A DNA stretch of 64,000 nt from Parietichytrium sp. I65-24A (lineage: Eukaryota; Sar; Bigyra; Thraustochytrida; Thraustochytriidae), in contig BLSF01000061.1 in the NCBI GenBank assembly GCA_012862575.1, positions 186,001-250,000 on the forward strand, written 5' to 3'. The stretch's first letter is position 1. Every line of letters begins with the position of its first letter. A program made the position numbers and the translations under genes. Under the pieces are notes generated by a model. That model ran no database searches. It had not been told where the DNA came from and saw only the letters and a program-made list of their open reading frames with translations. Shown here piece after piece: positions 17,390 to 26,930 of this stretch.

Positions 17390-17565
17390 GATAAAAGCAT
17401 TTTTCCAATCTCGTCCAGTTGTTGGTTCATTCGCAAGTAGAAATCGTCGGGTCGTAGAATCCGTTGCCGTTGCTGCCGCTGCTGCAGCTGCTGCTTGTGT
17501 CGCAAGAGTTGAAGCGCGTATCGATTGCGTGCCTGCTGCTGCTGCTGCTGCTGCTGAGTGTCCAT
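17386..17565 (-). CDS. Small Gln-rich hypothetical protein
   Basis: About 59 residues from the ATG at 17565. A CAG run gives eight consecutive Gln, followed by a Gln/Arg-rich helix and a tail RPDDFYLRMNQQLDEIGKMLL that could form a coiled coil. The frame stays open upstream to 17643 but only with a non-ATG start. No family is recognised, and the low complexity makes it uncertain. Confidence 0.35.
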   Translation of the reverse strand: MDTQQQQQQQQARNRYALQLLRHKQQLQQRQQRQRILRPDDFYLRMNQQLDEIGKMLLS

Positions 17566-17643
17566 CTTGTACACGCGCGCGTCACCAGCTTTGTTGCTTT
17601 GCTCTTGCTCAGATGGTGTATGAACAAAGAACTGCTCCTCCAA

Positions 17644-18060
17644 CGAATCTATGTTTGTATAGTGGCTGACGAGTATTGGTTACGCATGGCAAATTCGAAG
17701 TCACCAACTAGCTTTTATGGATTTCCATACTTTTATTTGGTAAGACAACTGGTAAGAAGACTGGTAAGACGGGAAATTCGAAGTCTGTCAACATCACTCG
17801 ATGACAAAATTCTTTGCTCTGGCTGTGAACAAAGAACTGTTCACCAACGAGTCTATGTTTATATGGCGTTTTTGGTGGTTTACTTACAATTTAGCGACAC
17901 CATTGATTTCACAGTGCAATTCGCATTGGATGGGTGAAATCATCATTGTCGCTATCAATAACGAACAAATTTATTTATTCATTCACTCAACGCATCTTTT
18001 TTTTCTTGACTCCGCGCCATCCAAATAGAGTTTATATGTAGTGTTGTAAAATTCACCAGT
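17644..18060. repeat. Outlying copies of the middle-region repeats
   Basis: This gene-free stretch holds isolated copies of the TGGCAAATTCGAAGT and GGTAAGAAGACTGGTAAGA motifs that dominate 18.9-33 kb, plus one GCGACA hairpin. No convincing gene is seen. Confidence 0.6.
17894..17952. repeat. GCGACA-type hairpin element
   Basis: Imperfect inverted repeat of about 59 bases. GCGACACCATTGATTTCAC at one end faces GTGAAATCATCATTGTCGC at the other. It is the leftmost of eight related elements in the window. Confidence 0.65.
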
Positions 18061-18061
18061 C

Positions 18062-18189
18062 GGCATCCGGCAGACCAGAAACTAGCAACCAGCAAACAGC
18101 AAACAGCAAGAAGCAAGAACAACAAGACAAGGCCAAGAGCAATAAAGAAGACCAGCAAAGCAAAGCAACGCAACGCAAGAAGAAGAAGA
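18062..18189 (+). promoter_or_regulatory. AGC-rich leader before the MSH6-domain gene
   Basis: Composed of CAGCAAACAGCAAGAAGCAAG-like units that run directly into the ATG at 18190. The base use is strongly purine-biased on the sense strand, as before several other genes of the window. Confidence 0.45.
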
Positions 18190-18699
18190 ATGACCGTCGC
18201 AGCAGCACCAGCAGCAGCACCAGCAGGAATTGCACCACAATTCCAGCACCAGCAGCTCCCATGGCTTCAGCCAGAGGCCATCCGCGACAAGGAGATGCGT
18301 GCACCGGATGACCCAAACTATGATCCCACCACGTTGCATGTACCAGAGGAGTTTTTGACCAAAGGTCCTGCCATGATGCGTGCATGGTGGAAGCTCAAGT
18401 CTGAAAAGTATGCCGACACGATCGTCTTTTTTCGCAATTTTCTATTTTACGAGCTTTTTCACATGGATGCTGAGATTGCTGTCAAGGAGCTTGACTTCAA
18501 GTACCACGAATACGAGAGTGAAGAGTTGTTTCCATGGGCAAATGTAGGGTTTCCATGTCGACTTGGCGATAAAGTTCGCGAAATGTTGGTTGACCGTGGG
18601 TACAAGGTGGTCATGGTTGATGATGATCCAGTTCAGCTCAAGTTGGAAGAGAAGTTCAAGATGGCAGCTGCGGTTGCCGGGGGAGATATCAATGCTTAG
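18190..18699 (+). CDS. Free-standing MSH6-type mismatch-binding domain (MutS domain I)
   Basis: A 169-residue protein equivalent to only the mismatch-recognition domain of eukaryotic MSH6. After an Ala/Pro-rich start it carries the MSH6-specific linker (DDPNYDPTTLHVPEEF, about 40-55), then MRAWWKLKSEKYADTIVFF and FLFYELFHMDAEIAVKELDF. F86-Y-E88 corresponds to the Phe-x-Glu that wedges into mismatches. PWANVGFP, VREMLVDRGYKVVMVD completes the domain. The connector, lever, clamp and ATPase domains are absent, and no matching frame follows. It may bind mismatched DNA or compete with host MutSalpha; this is inference. The Ala/Asp-rich tail looks like a natural end. Confidence 0.85.
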   Translation: MTVAAAPAAAPAGIAPQFQHQQLPWLQPEAIRDKEMRAPDDPNYDPTTLHVPEEFLTKGPAMMRAWWKLKSEKYADTIVFFRNFLFYELFHMDAEIAVKELDFKYHEYESEELFPWANVGFPCRLGDKVREMLVDRGYKVVMVDDDPVQLKLEEKFKMAAAVAGGDINA

Positions 18700-18934
18700 A
18701 TAAGAATAAGAATAAGAATTCTTGATTTTTTTTCGACGGCGAATTCATCTCTCGATTACGAAGTCGTACCGAATTTTAGTCTCTGTTGAAGAATCGAGAA
18801 TTATCATCAAAATTCACTTAGTTTTTTAAAAAAATATATGTTTCTAACTAGATGATGAGATATCGATCCGTAATCAATTTTGAACGTGGATAGTTGGACA
18901 TCTTATTGAGTATAAAGACTAGTGCACATTCAAG
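18700..18934. other. Short gene-free spacer
   Basis: AT-rich stretch with a GAATAAGAATAAGAATTC run after the MSH6-domain stop and an AACCTAACCTATCC motif near its end. No gene is seen. It leads into the repeat array. Confidence 0.4.
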
Positions 18935-21130
18935 TCGAACCTAACCTATCCAAACAAAGAAGGTGTTCACTTAGACTCGATGACAAATTCGAAGTTTAGA
19001 GTGCCTGACAAATTCGAAGTCACCAACTCTCTAGCAATAACTTTTATATTGATTTCAATACTTTTAACTGGTAATATAACTGGTAAGAAGACTGGTACGA
19101 AAAGAACAAAAAATTGATCGAACTAGAGAACAAGGAAGTTGTTCACTTAGACTCGATGAGAAATTCGAAGTTTAGAGAGAACAAGGAATTGATCACTAGA
19201 CTCGATGGAAAATTCGAAGTCACCGACTCTCTGACAACAAGGAAGTTGTTCACTTAGTCTCGATAGCAAATTCGAAGTTTAGAGAGAACAAGGAATTGAT
19301 CACTAGACTCGATGGCAAATTCGAAGTTTAGAGAGAACAAGGAATGTACTCGCTTAGTCTCGATGGCAAATTCGAAGTCACAAACTCGATGACAAGAAGG
19401 ATGTTGTTTCGATGGCAAATTCGAAGTTTATAGAGAACAAGGGATTGATCACTAGACTCGATGGCAAGTTCGAAGTTTAGAGAGAACAAGGAATTGATCA
19501 CTAGATTCGATGGCAAATTCGAAGTTACCAACTCGATGACAACAAGGAAGTTGTTCACTTTAGCCTCAATGGCAAATTCGAAGTCATCAACTCTCAAACA
19601 AGAACTTTTATTGATTTCAATACTTTTAATTGGTAAGAGAACTGGTAAGAAGACTGATAAGAAAAGAACAAAGAATTGATCAAACTAGAGAACAAGGAAG
19701 TTGTTCACATAGTCTCAAGGGCAAATTCGAAGTTTAGAGAGAACAAAGAAGTTGTTCACTATAGCCTCGATGACAAATTCGAAGAATTGATCAAACTAGA
19801 GAACAAGGAAGGTGTTCACTTTAGCCTTCATAAAGAACAAAATTTGAGTCGCGACAACACTGATTTCAACACATACAATACCTATTGCATTAGTGAAATC
19901 AACAGTGTCGCTAACCTATGGATCCTGGTAAGACGGAAAATTCGAAATTTGAAGTGCCTGGCAAATGTCAAATTCAAAGTTTAGAGAGAACAAGGTATTG
20001 ATCACTGGACTCGATGGCAAATTCGAAGTTTCGAGAGAATAAGGTGTTGATCACTCGACTCGATGGCAAATTCGAAGAATTGATCAAACTAGAGAACAAG
20101 GGAGGTGTTCACTTTAGCTTCGATGGCAAAATCGAAGTCATCAACTCTCAACAAGAACTTTTATTGATTTCAATACTTTTAATTGGTAATGTAACTGGTA
20201 AGAAGACTGATAAGAAAAGAGCAAAGAATTGATCAAACTAGAGAACAAGGGAGGTGTTCACTTTAGCTTCGATGGCAAAATCGAAGTCATCAACTCTCAA
20301 CAAGAACTTTTATTGATTTCAATACTTTTAATTGGTAATGTAACTGGTAAGAAGACTGATAAGAAAAGAGCAAAGAATTGATCAAACTAGAGAACAAGGA
20401 AGTTGTTCACTTAGTCTCGATGACAAATTCGAAGTTTAGAGAGAGCAAGGAGTTGATCACTAGACTCGATGGCAAAATCGAAGTCACCAACTCGATGACA
20501 ACAAGGAAGTTGTTCACTTTAGCCTCGATGGCAAATTCAAAGTTTAGAGAGAACAAGGTGTTGATCACTGGACTCGATGGCAAATTCGAAGTTTCGAGAG
20601 AATAAGGTGTTGATCACTAGACTCGATGGCAAATTCGAAGAATTGATCAAACTAGAGAACAAAGAAGGTGTTCACTTTAGCCTCGATGGTAAATTCGAAG
20701 TCATCAACTCTCAAACAAGAACTTTTATTGATTTCAATACTTTTAATTGGTAATATAACTGGTAAGAAGACTGATAAAAAAAGAACAAAAAATTGTTCAA
20801 AATAGAGAACAAGGAAGTTGTTCTCTTAGTCTCGATGGGAAATTCGAAGTTTAGAGAGAACAAGGGATGTACTCGCTTAGTCTCGATGGCAAATTCGAAG
20901 TCACCAACTCGATGACAACAAGGAAGTTGTTCACTTTAGCCTCGATGGCAAATTCAAAGTTTAGAGAGAACAAAAAATTGATCACAAGACTCGATGGCAA
21001 ATTCGAAGTTTCGAGAGAACAAGGAGTTGATCACTAGACCCGATGGCAAATTCGAGGTCACCAACTCTTGTAGGAACTTTTCTTGATTTCAATACTTTTA
21101 ATCGGTAAGACAACTGGTAAGAAGACTAGT
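18935..21130 (+). repeat. Direct-repeat array 1 (49-bp type, + orientation)
   Basis: Many degenerate copies of a unit reading ACAAGGAATTGATCACTAGA, then CTCGATGGCAAATTCGAAGT, then a TTTAGAGAGA link, about 49-51 bp each. They alternate with a longer module containing CTTTTATTGATTTCAATACT and GGTAAGAAGACTGATAAGAA. Because 49 is not divisible by three, the frame changes at each copy, so the short frames found here are not real genes. Confidence 0.85.
19851..19911. repeat. GCGACA-type hairpin element
   Basis: Imperfect inverted repeat, arms GCGACAACACTGATTTCAA and GTGAAATCAACAGTGTCGC, inside array 1. Its orientation is opposite to the copies at 24662, 28319, 30324 and 33052. Confidence 0.75.
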
Positions 21131-21139
21131 TAAAAAGAA

Positions 21140-21325
21140 CAAAGAAGTGATCTTTGAATGAACAACTGTTTGTTCACTTATAAATATCACGATAAAGTAC
21201 ATGTTAGGTAACAACCAAGTAGTTTAATCTAACGTTAGGTTAGGTTACTAGTCATGAGTTCGAATCCTTTTCGTGTTTTTTATTTTTTCTTAGAAATGAA
21301 ATGAAATAGATAGTGTCGCGACACC
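21140..21325 (+). repeat. tRNA-like (SINE-like) dispersed element, copy 1
   Basis: It contains a pol III B-box-like GAGTTCGAATCC at about 21257, an A-box-like GTAGTTTAATCTAACG about 40 bases upstream, a T-rich tail (GTTTTTTATTTTTTC) and a GTGTCGCGACAC palindrome at the end. A near-identical inverted copy lies at 23716-23905. It does not fold into a full tRNA by eye, so a tRNA-derived short element is the best reading. Confidence 0.45.
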
Positions 21326-21334
21326 CTTGATTCC

Positions 21335-21600
21335 CATCACTAGACTCGATGGAAAATTCGAAGTTTAGAGAGAACAAGGAAGGTGTTCACTTAGTCTCGA
21401 TGACAAATTCGAAGTCACCAACTCTCAAACAAGAACTTTTATTGATTTCAATACTTTTAATTGGTAAATGAACTGGTAAGGAGACTAATAAGAAAAGAAC
21501 AAAGAATTGATCAGACTAGAGAACAAGGAAGTCGTTCACTCATACGCAATGACAAATTCGCTTTCAGACAAGAGATGTGTTAGGAATTTTAAATTACATC
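21335..21600 (+). repeat. Tail of repeat array 1
   Basis: Three to four further copies of the array modules in + orientation, then unique sequence leading to a hairpin element and the glycosyltransferase gene. Confidence 0.7.
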
Positions 21601-21641
21601 AAGTACTGGACTTCAAAAGCAATATGTTTTTTAGATGAGTT

Positions 21642-21687
21642 GCGATAAAATTGATTTCAACCGAATTGGTGAAATCATCAGTGTCGC
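21642..21687. repeat. GCGACA-type hairpin element (short form)
   Basis: About 46 bases with arms GCGATAAAATTGATTTCAA and GTGAAATCATCAGTGTCGC and a reduced loop. It lies 15 bases from the end of the glycosyltransferase gene. Confidence 0.65.
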
Positions 21688-21702
21688 CAAACCAAACCTA
21701 TA

Positions 21703-23117
21703 TCAAATCGTTCCTGTTGTCTGATAAGAACTTCGACTGTCGAGATTGTAAAAGAATGCTGAAAGTAGCGCACACCCATATAGTCCCATCTTCAAAGTAA
21801 AACCAATAATATAAAGCACAACAAACTTGAAGACAAATCCAACAGATAGTCTCTTGTCATCTTTTCGAATGTAAAACTTTTGAAACAGGTTCCTCAGAAT
21901 CAGCAACGTGACACACAAATTGAGTGCTGCCAAAGTATACAATACGTAGCGCACTACTAGTGAGCTATTCATCAAATCATAAAAAAACAGAAAACCTGCA
22001 ATCGAACCAAGATTGAATAGCGTGATGGCTTGAGCAAACCAGATGAACTGGAGATGTAAAAGAACATGCTTGTAACTCTTACATAGTAACAGGAAGAATA
22101 AAGAAGCACGGATACCATGCACACCACATCTCATATGCTGCCGAAATAGGTCTACAAACGTCATCGCTGGTGCATTATATATTGGCGCATCAATCATGTC
22201 AACCGTCATGTCATCATCATAGGCAAGGAACAGACGATAACTCATGAGACTATCTTCTTGAATCATCCATGGGTCCCAATGATTGCAATCTTTCAGTGCT
22301 CGCAACGGGATAGAGAAAGCGCTTCGGAACCCAACTGACAACCCGGAGTACTTTGTACCAAACAAGATTGCAATTTCATTTTGACTCATTGCTAGGACAA
22401 GGTCGTTTGTGATAGCAGTCTCCTCCATTTTCAAGTCATGTTCATAGCAAAGTGCTTGGAATGCAACATTCAGTTTCTCTTGATAGTCAAGAGACCACTT
22501 TTGTTCCAACTTTAACAAGTAGTCATCTGTTGTAAACACACAATTTCCATCCACTTTGGTGACAATTGTTCGATCAATGGATTGTTGATGTTGCTCTAAT
22601 AAAGTCTTCATCGCATGATGTAAATTTGACCCCAAGCCAGGGCGTTCACCTGGTAATCCACGAGGATGTCGAATAATTCTGATATTCAAATCTTCTTTCT
22701 CAGAAATTCTGCTTCATTAATGCTCGAAGACTCCTCTGCGGCAATCACTACCAGTACTTGCCAGGTGCATTTGTCAGCATTTGATTTGATTGATTGTAGC
22801 AGTCGTTCTGTGAGCATCATGGACTCTTTGTAGTGACTGGTGAGAATGATATGTTGACCACCAGCAGTAGCAGTAGCAGTAGCAGTAGCAGTAGCAGATT
22901 TCGACATCCGCCCATTGATTCCCCACAAATAAAAGATCACGCTGTTGACGAGTAAAAAGAGTGTTTGTAGAGTTGTATACGCAATGTATGCATACACATT
23001 CCACGTGACAAGTCCAACACAAGCAAAAATAACCAAGATGATAACTCGTATGAAGATTTCCTCTCTCCATGAGGATGGAACGCTTCCGTACGGTGGTGGA
23101 GTAGGTGTTGTTGACAT
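21703..23117 (-). pseudogene. GT2-type membrane glycosyltransferase gene, apparently broken
   Basis: The N-terminal portion has a Pro-rich start (MSTTPTPPPYGSVPSS), two membrane helices, an Ala/Thr dipeptide run from a GTAGCA microsatellite, and the first strand of a GT-A fold (HIILTSHYKES). The C-terminal portion has KVDGNCVF (DxD-like site), MIQEDSLMSYR (acidic acceptor site) and about four membrane helices, as in chitin- or hyaluronan-synthase-like enzymes. The gene does not read as one continuous frame and seems to carry about one break. It sits between two inverted copies of the tRNA-like element at the centre of the repeat region. Confidence 0.6.
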
Positions 23118-23186
23118 TGACTCTGATGACGAATGGTTCTGACGACATATGTCTATCAATTTACATCTCGATGAAGTCACCAACAC

Positions 23187-23579
23187 CTAACCTACACGAG
23201 CATGTCGTTGAATTATGCTACAAAAAAAGATTCTTGAAGTTGGGTTGCGACAATTACTAATTTCAACCTATACAATGCCAATTGCACTGGTGAAATCAAC
23301 AGTGTCGCCAAACCTATCAAAACTCACTCTCTCGATGGCAAATTCGTCAGACAGGAGGTGTGATCCCGTATTTATAACTAATAACATGAGATCAAAGAAT
23401 TGATCACTTAGACTTGATGACAGATTCGAAGTCACCTACTCTCAGGCAAGAACCTTTATTGATTTGAACAAAGAATGGATCACTTATATTCAATGGCAAA
23501 TTCGAAGTCAATAACTCTCCTACAAAAGCTTTTATTGATTTCAATACTTTTAACTGGTAAGAGAACCGGGAATGAACAA
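23187..23579. repeat. Mixed repeat segment left of the inversion point
   Basis: Contains one GCGACA hairpin (23247-23308) and scattered array modules, still mainly in + orientation (ACTTTTATTGATTTCAATAC near 23525). No gene is seen. Confidence 0.6.
23247..23308. repeat. GCGACA-type hairpin element
   Basis: Arms GCGACAATTACTAATTTCAA and GTGAAATCAACAGTGTCGC flank a loop. It lies about 60 bases upstream of the glycosyltransferase frame. Confidence 0.7.
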
Positions 23580-23712
23580 GTGTTCGCTAAGGTACATGTT
23601 CTTTTGAACATCCAAATGGTTTAGAATATTGAATGCAAGTTCTTGATTTATGAAATGAACAGTCATGAGTTCGAATTCGCTTTTGTTTTTTTATTTTTAT
23701 TCTCATTGTTGA
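23580..23712 (+). repeat. tRNA-like (SINE-like) element, divergent subtype
   Basis: It carries CCAAATGGTTTAGAAT (A-box-like), then CATGAGTTCGAATTCGC (B-box-like), then a T-rich tail. It abuts head-to-head with the inverted copy that follows, sharing the TGTCGCGACA palindrome at their junction. Confidence 0.4.
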
Positions 23713-23715
23713 TAG

Positions 23716-23905
23716 TGTCGCGACACTATCTATTTTATTTCATTTCTAAGAAAAAATAAAAAAACATAAAAAGGATTCGAACTCATGACTAGTAACTAAA
23801 CAAACGTTAGATTAAACTACTTGGTTGTTACCTAGCATGTACTTTATCGTGATATTTATAAGTGAACAAACAGTTGTTCATTCAAAGATCAATTCTTTGT
23901 CTTTT
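23716..23905 (-). repeat. tRNA-like (SINE-like) element, inverted copy of 21140-21325
   Basis: Its reverse complement matches 21140-21325 nearly base for base, including the A-box-like and B-box-like segments and the T-rich tail. The match extends a little into the flanking array sequence. Confidence 0.5.
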
Positions 23906-24600
23906 TTAACTAGTCTTCTTACCAGTTGTCTTACCAGTTAAAAGTATTGAAATCAATAAAAGTTCCTGCAAGAGAGTTGGTGACCTCGAATCTGTCATTG
24001 GGTCTAGTGATCAATCCTTTGTTCTCTCTAAACTTCGAATTTACCGGTACCATCGAGTCTAGTGATCAACTCCTTGTTCTTTTTAAACTTCGAATTTGAC
24101 ATCGAGATTAAGTGAACAACTTCCTTGTTCTCTAATTTGATCAATTCTTTGTCTTTTTTAACTAGTCTTCTTACCAGTTGTCTTACCAGTTGAAAGTATT
24201 GAAATCAATAAAAGTTCCTGCAAGAGAGTTGGTGACCTCGAATTTGCCATCGGGTCTAGTGATCAATTCCTTGCTCTCTCGAAACTTCGAATTTGACATC
24301 GTGACCAAATGAACAACTCCTTGTTCTTTCTAAACTTCGAATTTGACATCGAGACTAAGTGAACAACTTCCTTGTTCTCTAGTTTGATCAATTCTTTGTT
24401 CTTTTCTTATCAGTCTTCTTACCAGTTCTCTTACCAATTAAAAGTATTGAAATCAATAAAAGTTCTTGTTTGAGAGTTGATGACTTCGAATTTGCCATCG
24501 AGGCTAAAGTGAACATATTCCTTGTTCTCTCAAAACTTCGAATTTCCCATCGAGACGAAGTGAACAACTTCATTGTTTTCTAGTTTGTTGTTTTTGGTGA
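23906..24600 (-). repeat. Direct-repeat array 2 (- orientation)
   Basis: The same modules as array 1, reverse-complemented (for example TTGAAATCAATAAAAGTTCC and GAAACTTCGAATTTGACATC). From here to about 33 kb nearly all array copies keep this orientation. Confidence 0.85.
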
Positions 24601-24661
24601 CTTCACAATTGCCACGCACTTCAAATTTCAAATTTTCCGTCTTACCAGGATCCATAGGTTA

Positions 24662-24722
24662 GCGACACTGTTGATTTCACTAATGCAATAGGTATTGTAT
24701 GTGTTGAAATCAGTGTTGTCGC
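24662..24722. repeat. GCGACA-type hairpin element
   Basis: Arms GCGACACTGTTGATTTCAC and TTGAAATCAGTGTTGTCGC. It lies just past the stop of CaCA copy 1. Copies at 28319, 30324 and 33052 are nearly identical. Confidence 0.8.
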
Positions 24723-24739
24723 GACTCAAATTTTGTTCT

Positions 24740-25804
24740 TTATGAAGTCAAATACTTGATGTAAAATAAAAAGCCTAAATAAGCATAGTTCAATGACATG
24801 CCACCCACAAGCTTTGAGCCCCATGAAAAGTTGTGATAGTATGCGGCGATGACAGTAGATGTCCCAAGCAGACATGACGCAAACATCCACCCAAACATGG
24901 AGCTCATCATAAAACCATCGTTTACAAGCACGTTGGTCAAGAGGCCAACTCCGAGGATAAAGAGGATGTTGAACACATTCGATGCAATTGCATTCGACAC
25001 CGCAATATCAAAATCACCACTTGCAGACATTCGAAGGGATGTCCACAAATCTGGCACACTGCTGCCGATCGCACTGACCACCATCCCCATCATCAACCCC
25101 GAAATATCCCAGACACATCCAAGTTGAAGCAAGATCTTGACGATGAGGAACGAGCACCCAAATGAAACGACAAGTCCACCAATCAGAGTGATCCATGCCC
25201 TGTGTATGTTGTTGTTTTTCTCCTCCTCGTTGTTGCTGTTGCTAGTAGTAGTGATAGTGTTTGATTTGACATCTGTGATGAGCAACACAAAAACGTAGAT
25301 CAAGTATGAAAGGATCAAGATGATACCAAATACAACCGGGATAAATTCTAGCACGATGATCGCAGTGTATACCAACAGAGCACCTCCAAGAAAAAATGAC
25401 GTATCGCGAAGCATGTGCTTGATTGTGATGACACTATCTTCATCCGTGGGCAAAGCAACCAACAACGACAACCCAATGATGATCAGGAAATTAAACACGG
25501 CAGAGCCAACAATTGTACCAACCCCTAAAAAGTGATTTCCCACCGCAACATCGACAACGGTGATGCATAACTCAGGCAGCGACGATCCAACGGCAAAGAC
25601 AAACGAACCGATGAAATTCTTGTTGGCATGAAAGTCTTGCTTGGTGTGATGTTGATAGATGGTGATCACATTGTCAATGAAGAACCTATCGGTGATGAAT
25701 GCGATGATGATAAACAGAACGACCAATCCAGGTAGTAAGGTTACAAATGCAACGATTGGATCATCTACAATGTTGCCATCACAGACAGTAGTGTTATTAG
25801 TCAT
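24740..25804 (-). CDS. CaCA-family cation/Ca2+ exchanger, copy 1
   Basis: About 354 residues from the ATG at 25804, the start that matches copy 2 (MANNTTVCDGN there, MTNNTTVCDGN here). It has about ten membrane helices and both signature alpha-repeats: AVGSSLPELCITVVD with VGTIVGSAVFNF, and AIGSSVPDLWTSL with ASNVFNILFILG. The acidic residues of both repeats (PEL and PDL) that coordinate the ion are present. A Glu/Asn-rich cytoplasmic loop lies between the repeats. It resembles K+-dependent Na+/Ca2+ exchangers (SLC24-like) of short form. Copy 2 is at 30409-31470. Confidence 0.88.
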   Translation of the reverse strand: MTNNTTVCDGNIVDDPIVAFVTLLPGLVVLFIIIAFITDRFFIDNVITIYQHHTKQDFHANKNFIGSFVFAVGSSLPELCITVVDVAVGNHFLGVGTIVGSAVFNFLIIIGLSLLVALPTDEDSVITIKHMLRDTSFFLGGALLVYTAIIVLEFIPVVFGIILILSYLIYVFVLLITDVKSNTITTTSNSNNEEEKNNNIHRAWITLIGGLVVSFGCSFLIVKILLQLGCVWDISGLMMGMVVSAIGSSVPDLWTSLRMSASGDFDIAVSNAIASNVFNILFILGVGLLTNVLVNDGFMMSSMFGWMFASCLLGTSTVIAAYYHNFSWGSKLVGGMSLNYAYLGFLFYIKYLTS

Positions 25805-25828
25805 TTTTAAAAAAATGGGATTGATCAA

Positions 25829-25842
25829 CGCTTATATATGTT
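25829..25842 (-). promoter_or_regulatory. TATATA box of CaCA copy 1
   Basis: ATATATAAG on the minus strand about 27 bases upstream of the start. The same box and spacing recur before CaCA copy 2 (about 31495-31503). Confidence 0.45.
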
Positions 25843-25859
25843 CATCTTCCGTTACCATA

Positions 25860-26929
25860 AGACCGTTACCGATACCATCGAGTATAAGTGAACACACTCC
25901 TTGTTCTCTAAGTGATCAATTCCTTGTTCCATCCAGTCTAGTGAACAACTTCCTTGTTCTCAAGGTTGATCAATTCTTTGTTCTTTTCTTACCAGTTCAT
26001 TTACCAGTTTAAAGTATTGAAATCAATAAAAGTTCTTGTTTGAGAGTTGGTGCCTTCGAATTTACCATCGAGTCTAGTGATCAATTCTTTGTTCTCGAAT
26101 TTGTCATCGAGGTTAGGAATTTGTTTGTCTTGTTTGAGAGTTGGTGACTTCATGGAGGCTAAGTTGTTGCCATCGAGTCACTGGCGACACTACTAATTCC
26201 ACCACTGGAATGTCAATTCCATCGATGGGAATCACGGGTGTCGCGAAACTCTCAACGAAAAAAAAAAATGAAAAGAAAAAGAGAATTCGAACTCATGACT
26301 TGCCACTGAATTCAATCTCAATTAATTTTACCATCTGGATGTTCAAGAATATTTACTTTAGCGTATAAATTATAAGTGAACAACCACTTGTTCTTTACCA
26401 GTTCTGATACCAGTTAAAAGTATTGAAATCAATAAAAGTTCTTGTTTGAGAGTTGGTGACTTCGAATTTGTCATCGAGGCTAAAGTGAACACATTCCTTA
26501 TTCTCTCTAAACTTCGAATTTACCATCGAGGCTAAAGTGGACAACTTCCTTGTTGTTTGAGAGTTGGTGACTTCGTATTTACCATCAAGTCTAGTCATCA
26601 ATTCTTTGTTCCCTATAAACTTCGAATTTGTCATCGAGTCTAGTGGTCAATTCCTTGATCTCTCTAAACTTCGAATTTGCCGTCGAGTCTAGTGAACGAC
26701 TTCCTTGATATCAGAGAGTTGGTGACTTCGAATTTCTCATCGAGTCTAAGTGAACAACTTCCTTGTTCTCTAGTTTGATCAATTCTTTGTTCTTTTCTTA
26801 TCAGTCTTCTTACCAGTTATCTTACCAATTAAAAGTATTGAAATCAATAAAAGTTCTTGTTTGAGAGTTGATGACTTCGAATTTCCCATCGAGGCTAAAG
26901 TGAACACCTTCTTTGTTCTCTAGTTTGAT
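25860..26929 (-). repeat. Direct-repeat array 3 (- orientation) with an embedded tRNA-like element
   Basis: Array modules in - orientation. At about 26238-26385 a third subtype of the tRNA-like element is embedded: on the minus strand CCAGATGGTAAAATTAATTG, then GTCATGAGTTCGAATTC, then a T-rich tail. A GGCGACAC...GTGTCGCG inverted pair lies at about 26185-26246. The array ends at the N at 26930. Confidence 0.75.
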
Positions 26930-26930
26930 N
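26930..26930. other. Single N base: likely assembly join
   Basis: One N separates array sequence from unrelated sequence. It probably marks a gap of unknown size or a scaffold join, so order and copy number around it are uncertain. Confidence 0.7.

Noticed and set aside
19461-20605. Several 70-100-codon frames (LDGKFE/ANSKFRENK type)
   Set aside because: They lie in the 49-bp array, where each copy shifts the frame; composition simply reflects the repeat.
18935-21130. Possible CRISPR array
   Set aside because: Units abut each other with degenerate copies and no unique spacers of constant length, and no cas gene is near.
21250-21275. Functional tRNA gene
   Set aside because: The B-box-like GAGTTCGAATCC is present, but the T-stem and acceptor stem do not pair by eye, so only a tRNA-like element is claimed.
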